From Nostoc sp. CHAB 5834 (GTDB taxonomy: Bacteria; Cyanobacteriota; Cyanobacteriia; Cyanobacteriales; Nostocaceae), in the NCBI GenBank assembly GCA_020829485.1, contig JAIVFU010000177.1, forward strand, positions 1-10,445: a stretch of 10,445 nucleotides of DNA. Reading direction: 5' to 3'. Shown here piece after piece: positions 7,078 to 10,445 of this stretch. The number at the start of each line of letters is the position of its first letter. The stretch's first letter is position 1. The position numbers and the translations under genes were made by a program. The notes under the pieces were generated by a model. It was not told the DNA's origin. It ran no database searches and saw only the letters and a list, made by a program, of their open reading frames with translations.

Positions 7078-7938
7078 TCAATCGCTGAAGACCACGGTCC
7101 TGGTGCCGTTCAGCAGGACCCGGTCCTGCAGATGGAAGGCGACGGCCCGCGCAAGGACCCTCCGCTCGATATCGCGGCCCTTGCGGACCAGATCGTCGGG
7201 CCGGTCGGCGTGCGTCACCGCCTCGACGTCCTGGGCGATGATCGGGCCCTCGTCCAGGTCGGCGGTGACGTAGTGGGCCGTGGCCCCGATCGACTTCACG
7301 CCGCGCGCATGGGCCTGATGATAGGGTTTCGCGCCCTTGAAGCCCGGCAGAAAGCTGTGGTGGATGTTGATGCAGCGGCCCGACAGATAGCTGGCCATGT
7401 CGTCGGACAGCACCTGCATGTAGCGGGCGAGCACGACCAGTTCCGCCCCAGTCTCCTCGACGATGCGCTTGATGGCGGCTTCCTGCTGGGGCTTGGTTTC
7501 CCTGGTCACCGGCAAGTGGTGGAACGGCGCGTCGCCGATCAGCGAGATTTTCAGTGTCTCGCGGGGGTGGTTCGAGACGATGCCGACCACCTCCATCGGC
7601 AGTTCACCGGTGCGGTTGCGATAGAGCAGGTCGCCCAGGCAATGATCGAACTTGGACACCAGCAACAGGACCCGCCGACGCTCGGCGGTGTTCCTCAGGC
7701 TCCAGGTCATGGCGCTTTCGGCCGCCATCGGCGTGAAGGCGGCCCGCAGGGCGTCGACGCCCGCCGCGCCCCCGTCCAGCTCGAACAGGACCCGCATGAA
7801 GAACAGGCCGGAATCGCGGTCGTTGAACTGGCCCGCCTCCAGAATATTGGCCCCGTGTTCGAACAGGAAGCCGGCCACCCCGGCGACCAGCCCGGGCCGG
7901 TCGTCGCAGGACAGGGTCAGGACGCAGATTTCGGACAT
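7078..7938 (-). CDS. purU: Formyltetrahydrofolate deformylase PurU
   Basis: A 286-residue cytoplasmic enzyme that hydrolyses 10-formyl-THF to THF and formate. The N-terminal ACT domain (about 4-85) begins with [20 protein letters not shown] and is the part that separates PurU from PurN. The formyltransferase-fold domain (about 88-286) carries [16 protein letters not shown] (191-206) and [14 protein letters not shown]. The catalytic trio expected from the PurN/PurU family is present: N191, H193 and D229. The length is normal. ATG 7938 is chosen because the ACT domain begins immediately after it; the frame is open a further 20 residues upstream but that overlaps metF. It lies 23 bp after metF, clearly in the same operon. 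In E. coli PurU balances the folate pool. Here the neighbours suggest it frees THF and disposes of methyl carbon from O-demethylation as formate. Confidence 0.95.
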   Translation of the reverse strand: MSEICVLTLSCDDRPGLVAGVAGFLFEHGANILEAGQFNDRDSGLFFMRVLFELDGGAAGVDALRAAFTPMAAESAMTWSLRNTAERRRVLLLVSKFDHCLGDLLYRNRTGELPMEVVGIVSNHPRETLKISLIGDAPFHHLPVTRETKPQQEAAIKRIVEETGAELVVLARYMQVLSDDMASYLSGRCINIHHSFLPGFKGAKPYHQAHARGVKSIGATAHYVTADLDEGPIIAQDVEAVTHADRPDDLVRKGRDIERRVLARAVAFHLQDRVLLNGTRTVVFSD

Positions 7939-7961
7939 TCGGCCAGTGTCTCCGTAGCGGC

Positions 7962-8843
7962 TCAGGCGGTCTTGCGGGTGGTGAAGTCGCTGACCCATTG
8001 AGCGGTCTTGGCGATACCGCCAAACGGATAGAAATGCAGGCTCAACGGACCGTGTCGTTCCGGGTCGACGCGAGCGGCGAGGTCCTCGATCAGACGATCC
8101 GGTCCGGCCGATCCCATCAACTGGGTCAGGGACAGGCCATATTTGCTCATGACCTTGGCGGAGGCCCCGACGCCGCAGCGGGCGGCGAAGCGCAGCAGGG
8201 TCTTCACCCCGGCCGGGCCCGGCACCCCGATCCGGATCAGGGCGTCGATCCCGTGGCTTCGGACGCGTTCGACCCAGCCGACGATCGGCTCGGCGTCGAA
8301 ACCGAACTGGGTCAGGATGGTCATGGAGATGCCCAGCTCGGCCAGGGCGTCACGCTTGTCGAACATCGCCCCCCACAGGGCGGGTTCGCCGATGTCGGGG
8401 TGACCCTCGGGATAGCCGGACACGCCGACGCTCTCCAGACCGAGGTCGGCCAGCAGGCCCGACTTGATCAGAGACAGGGCATCCTCATACGGGCCTTCGG
8501 GCACCGGCGGGTCACCGGCCACGACGAACAGCCGCTGGATCGACGCCTGGGCCGACAGGCTTTCCAGAAACCCACCCAGCTCGCTCTCCGAGGCGATCCG
8601 TCGGGCCGAGATGTGAGGGGCCGGATCGAAGCCGAGCGCGCGCACGCGAACCGCCGCGTGCAGGCGCGCCTCGAACGTCTCGCCGGGCAGGAAGGCGATG
8701 GCGATGCGGGTGCCTTGTGGAATCACGCCCGCCGCCTCCTCGAGGGCGATGACATCCTTGGCCGTCATTTCCAGGGAGAAGGCTTGCAACAACGAGCCGA
8801 CGGCCGCCGCAGGCTCCGCCCTTGATCGCGTCACGTCCAGCAT
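7962..8843 (-). CDS. metF: Methylenetetrahydrofolate reductase, divergent catabolic type
   Basis: A 293-residue flavoprotein of the MetF barrel fold, interconverting 5-methyl-THF and 5,10-methylene-THF. Family landmarks are visible but divergent. SLEMTAKD (23-30) stands where E. coli has its FEFFPP stretch and keeps the catalytic glutamate (E25). AGDPP (109-113) matches the GD-P loop with D111. GYPEGHPDI (143-151) matches the YPE-HP motif, and QFGFD (179-183) the QFFFD motif. [12 protein letters not shown] and HFYPFGG near the C terminus are typical of the LigM-linked subgroup. ATG 8843 is chosen because a clear GGGAGG lies five bases upstream; the frame is open to 9011, but that would run into the divergent hydrolase gene. 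In Sphingobium SYK-6 the metF beside ligM oxidises the methyl-THF formed from vanillate and syringate; the same direction is inferred here. Biosynthetic methionine supply is the alternative role. Confidence 0.9.
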   Translation of the reverse strand: MLDVTRSRAEPAAAVGSLLQAFSLEMTAKDVIALEEAAGVIPQGTRIAIAFLPGETFEARLHAAVRVRALGFDPAPHISARRIASESELGGFLESLSAQASIQRLFVVAGDPPVPEGPYEDALSLIKSGLLADLGLESVGVSGYPEGHPDIGEPALWGAMFDKRDALAELGISMTILTQFGFDAEPIVGWVERVRSHGIDALIRIGVPGPAGVKTLLRFAARCGVGASAKVMSKYGLSLTQLMGSAGPDRLIEDLAARVDPERHGPLSLHFYPFGGIAKTAQWVSDFTTRKTA

Positions 8844-8856
8844 GTGCGCCTCCCGG

Positions 8857-8876
8857 CCGATCGCCTCGGCGATCGG
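8857..8876. promoter_or_regulatory. Perfect palindrome upstream of metF, candidate operator
   Basis: CCGATCGCC (8857-8865) and its exact complement GGCGATCGG (8868-8876) flank a two-base centre. The element sits 13 bases before the metF start and downstream of the candidate metF promoter, where a bound repressor would block transcription. Demethylation genes in SYK-6 are controlled by the MarR-type repressor DesX, but I do not recognise this site as a DesX site. In RNA the two-base loop is too tight for a full hairpin, which favours a DNA-level role. Chance is possible because GATCG-rich words are common in such genomes. Confidence 0.45.
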
Positions 8877-8907
8877 TGCAACAGCCTCTAGCGGGCCTCT
8901 CCCTATT

Positions 8908-8936
8908 CGTATAGATGAAGGCTTCGGATATGTGAA
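8908..8936 (-). promoter_or_regulatory. Candidate sigma70-like promoter of metF-purU-MFS
   Basis: On the minus strand, TTCACA (8936-8931) and TATACG (8913-8908) are separated by exactly 17 bp. They match the -35 consensus at five of six bases and the -10 at four of six. Transcription would begin near 8901 and give a leader of about 58 bases that includes the palindrome at 8857-8876. The plus-strand promoter for the hydrolase must lie in the same gap but is not clear. Confidence 0.45.
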
Positions 8937-8949
8937 GTCGAGAGGGGAT

Positions 8950-9690
8950 ATGCCGGGATCGCGCGCCGCGCCGCTTCTCCTATTGCCGGGCCTGCTTTGC
9001 GACGCCCGCATCTGGCCGCGCGCGGCGCTCGCGCTCGGTGGCCCGGTCGTCGCGCCGATGGGCTATGGCGAGGCGTCCACCTTGGCCGAAATGGCGCGGA
9101 GCGTGCTGCAGACCGCTCCGGCGCGGTTCTCGCTTTTGGGCCATTCCATGGGCGCGCGGGTCGCGCTGGAGATCGTGCGGGCGGCCCCGGAACGGGTCGA
9201 ACGGCTGGCTCTGGTCAGCACCGGCGTGCATCTGCTTCGTGCGGGCGAGGCCAACAGCCGTCATGCCCTGCTCGACATCGGCCTCTCGGAAGGCGCCGAA
9301 GCCCTAGTCGATCGCTGGCTGCCGCCCATGGTCGCGTCGTCGCGTCGCGCTGACGAGGATCTGATGGCCCCGCTGAGGGCGATGTGCGTGCAGGCGGGGG
9401 TCGAGACCTATGCCGCCCAGATCGCGGCGCTTCTCCATCGGCCCGAGGTTGAAAGCCTGTTGCCGGGCATTGCCTGCCCGACGCTGGTCATGGTCGGGGC
9501 CGAGGATCAGTGGAGCCCGCCTGAGCAGCATCGGGCCATCGCCGCCGCCATACCCGGCGCGATCCTGAAGATCGTGGACGGCAGCGGCCACATGCTTCCG
9601 GCCGAAGCCCCAGACGCCTTCGTCGCAGCCGTGGCCGACTGGCTGGCGATGGACGACCCGGCGATCGCAAACGTTCAAAAAGTCGCGTGA
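8950..9690 (+). CDS. Alpha/beta-fold hydrolase
   Basis: A 246-residue cytoplasmic hydrolase. It opens with a core strand and the oxyanion-region loop LLLLPGLLCDARIW. The nucleophile elbow is GHSMG with S66, the acid is D186 in GAEDQWSP, and the histidine is H214 in GSGHMLPAEAP, so the full catalytic triad is present. The cap region (about 100-165) is short and helical. The frame is open upstream to 8698, but that part only mirrors metF; ATG 8950 has GAGGGG just ahead and starts directly at the fold. It precedes the O-demethylase gene by 25 bp and is divergent from metF. Substrate is unknown. Hydrolysis of an aromatic ester or of a ring-cleavage product would suit the neighbourhood, but neither is shown by the sequence. 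Confidence 0.88.
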   Translation: MPGSRAAPLLLLPGLLCDARIWPRAALALGGPVVAPMGYGEASTLAEMARSVLQTAPARFSLLGHSMGARVALEIVRAAPERVERLALVSTGVHLLRAGEANSRHALLDIGLSEGAEALVDRWLPPMVASSRRADEDLMAPLRAMCVQAGVETYAAQIAALLHRPEVESLLPGIACPTLVMVGAEDQWSPPEQHRAIAAAIPGAILKIVDGSGHMLPAEAPDAFVAAVADWLAMDDPAIANVQKVA

Positions 9691-9699
9691 TAAGAAACC

Positions 9700-9710
9700 A
9701 AGGAGGAGGA
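9700..9710 (+). promoter_or_regulatory. Strong ribosome binding site of the O-demethylase gene
   Basis: AAGGAGGAGGA holds two overlapping AGGAGG cores, five or more bases before ATG 9716. It is the strongest ribosome site in the window and suggests that the demethylase is made in larger amounts than the hydrolase encoded before it on the same transcript. It also fixes the start codon. Confidence 0.8.
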
Positions 9711-9715
9711 ACACC

Positions 9716-10445
9716 ATGACCGCCAACAGCCTGCAGGACGTCCTGAACGGCGTCGACAACATCCCTCATTTTCTTCGTAACCAGCAGGCAGGGCCGAACG
9801 CCTATCCGGGCGTTCCGGGCGAATACAGCAACTGGCGTGATGAGCAGATCGCCTGGCAGCAGACCTGCGTGCTGTTCAACCAGAGCTATCACATGGTCGA
9901 TCTGCGGGTGGAAGGCCCCGACGCCTTCGCCATGCTGAACACCCTGGGCATCAACAGCTTCAAGGGCTTTGTGCCCGACCGCGCGAAACAGTTCGTGCCG
10001 GTCAGCCATGACGGCCACGTCATTGGCGACGTGATCCTGTTCTATCTGGCGGAGAACACCTTCAACCTGGTGGGCCGCGCCCCGACCATCGAATGGGTCG
10101 AGTTCCACGCCGCGACCGGCGGCTGGGACGTGCAGGTCACCCGCGACGAGCGCACCGCCGTCCGCCCGGACCCTCAGAACCGCCGGGGCTATCGCTACCA
10201 AATCCAGGGTCCCAACGCGATGAAGCTGATGGAGAAGGCGCTGGGTCAGACCCCGCCGGACCTGAAGTTCTTCCACATGACGACCCTGACCATCGGCGGT
10301 CGCCAGGTCCGCGCCCTGCGCCATGGCATGGCGGGCCAGCCGGGCTTTGAGCTGTTCGGCCCCTGGGAAGAGCGCGACGAGGTCCACGCCGCCCTGGTCG
10401 CGGCCGGAGCCGACTTTGGCCTCAAGCTGGTCGGTGGGCGGACCT
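9716..10445 (+). CDS. ligM: THF-dependent aromatic O-demethylase, LigM/DesA type (3' partial)
   Basis: The first 243 residues of a GcvT-fold (aminomethyltransferase family) protein; family members are about 450-470 residues, so roughly half is missing. These enzymes move the O-methyl group of vanillate, 3-O-methylgallate (LigM) or syringate (DesA) to tetrahydrofolate in the cytoplasm. Hallmarks in order: YSNWRDEQIAW (38-47), CVLFNQSYHMVDL (51-63), AKQFVPV (90-96), GHVIGDVILFYL (100-111), LVGRAP (118-123, with R121 where LigM has a substrate-contacting arginine, from memory), YRYQIQGP (159-166), RALRHGMAG (199-207) and FELFGPWEE (211-219). ATG 9716 has a strong ribosome site. It follows the hydrolase gene by 25 bp and is divergent from metF-purU-MFS, whose products would handle the methyl group and import the substrate. 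LigM versus DesA, or another methoxy-aromatic substrate, cannot be decided from this half. Confidence 0.9.
   Translation, partial: MTANSLQDVLNGVDNIPHFLRNQQAGPNAYPGVPGEYSNWRDEQIAWQQTCVLFNQSYHMVDLRVEGPDAFAMLNTLGINSFKGFVPDRAKQFVPVSHDGHVIGDVILFYLAENTFNLVGRAPTIEWVEFHAATGGWDVQVTRDERTAVRPDPQNRRGYRYQIQGPNAMKLMEKALGQTPPDLKFFHMTTLTIGGRQVRALRHGMAGQPGFELFGPWEERDEVHAALVAAGADFGLKLVGGRT

Noticed and set aside
7054..8001. Plus-strand open frame of 315 codons opposite purU
   Set aside because: It is the antisense mirror of purU, whose ACT and formyltransferase motifs are intact.
8698..8949. 84-residue N-terminal extension of the alpha/beta hydrolase
   Set aside because: It is antisense to metF, unrelated to the hydrolase fold, and a better start with a ribosome site exists at 8950.
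8844..9011. 56-residue N-terminal extension of metF
   Set aside because: It overlaps the divergent hydrolase start and the promoter region; ATG 8843 has a good ribosome site.
9488..10387. Minus-strand open frame of 299 codons opposite the hydrolase and O-demethylase genes
   Set aside because: It spans the antisense of two genes with clear motifs and has no recognisable domain.

Overview
This window is a GC-rich stretch of a Gram-negative chromosome, most likely from an alphaproteobacterium. Caulobacterales such as Brevundimonas, or a sphingomonad, would fit. The reasons are the System I cytochrome c maturation genes, the tetrahydrofolate-dependent aromatic O-demethylase (a type best known from sphingomonads) and the high GC content with tight gene packing. 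I recognised all families by reading the proteins; no database search was possible, so the organism is an inference.

Left end (1-707): the N-terminal 200 residues of a two-dinucleotide-fold flavoprotein on the minus strand, cut by the window edge. A short divergent promoter region with a direct repeat separates it from the next operon. Positions 708-4892 hold four overlapping plus-strand genes, ccmF-ccmG-ccmH-ccmI, joined by ATGA or GTGA stop/start overlaps. They encode the late half of cytochrome c maturation: haem ligation (CcmF/H/I) and apocytochrome thiol reduction (CcmG). The haem-delivery genes ccmABCDE are not in the window.

Middle (4893-5688): a small soluble protein of DUF3598/lipocalin-like appearance, flanked by two short non-coding gaps, convergent with the next gene.

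Right half (5689-10445): a divergent catabolic module. On the minus strand metF, purU and an aromatic-acid-type MFS transporter run in that order. On the plus strand an alpha/beta hydrolase is followed by a LigM/DesA-type O-demethylase, cut by the window end. The proposed scheme is as follows. The transporter imports a methoxylated aromatic acid such as vanillate or syringate. The O-demethylase moves the methyl group to tetrahydrofolate. MetF oxidises methyl-THF to methylene-THF, and FolD, encoded elsewhere, makes formyl-THF. PurU then hydrolyses formyl-THF to formate and free THF. The use of PurU, where the known Sphingobium pathway uses formyl-THF synthetase (LigH/Fhs), is the most interesting point in the window. 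The 106-bp divergent gap between metF and the hydrolase contains a good sigma70-like promoter facing metF and a perfect palindrome with 9-bp arms, a candidate operator.

I saw no tRNA, rRNA, CRISPR, insertion sequence or phage feature. There is no gene-free stretch longer than 300 bases.
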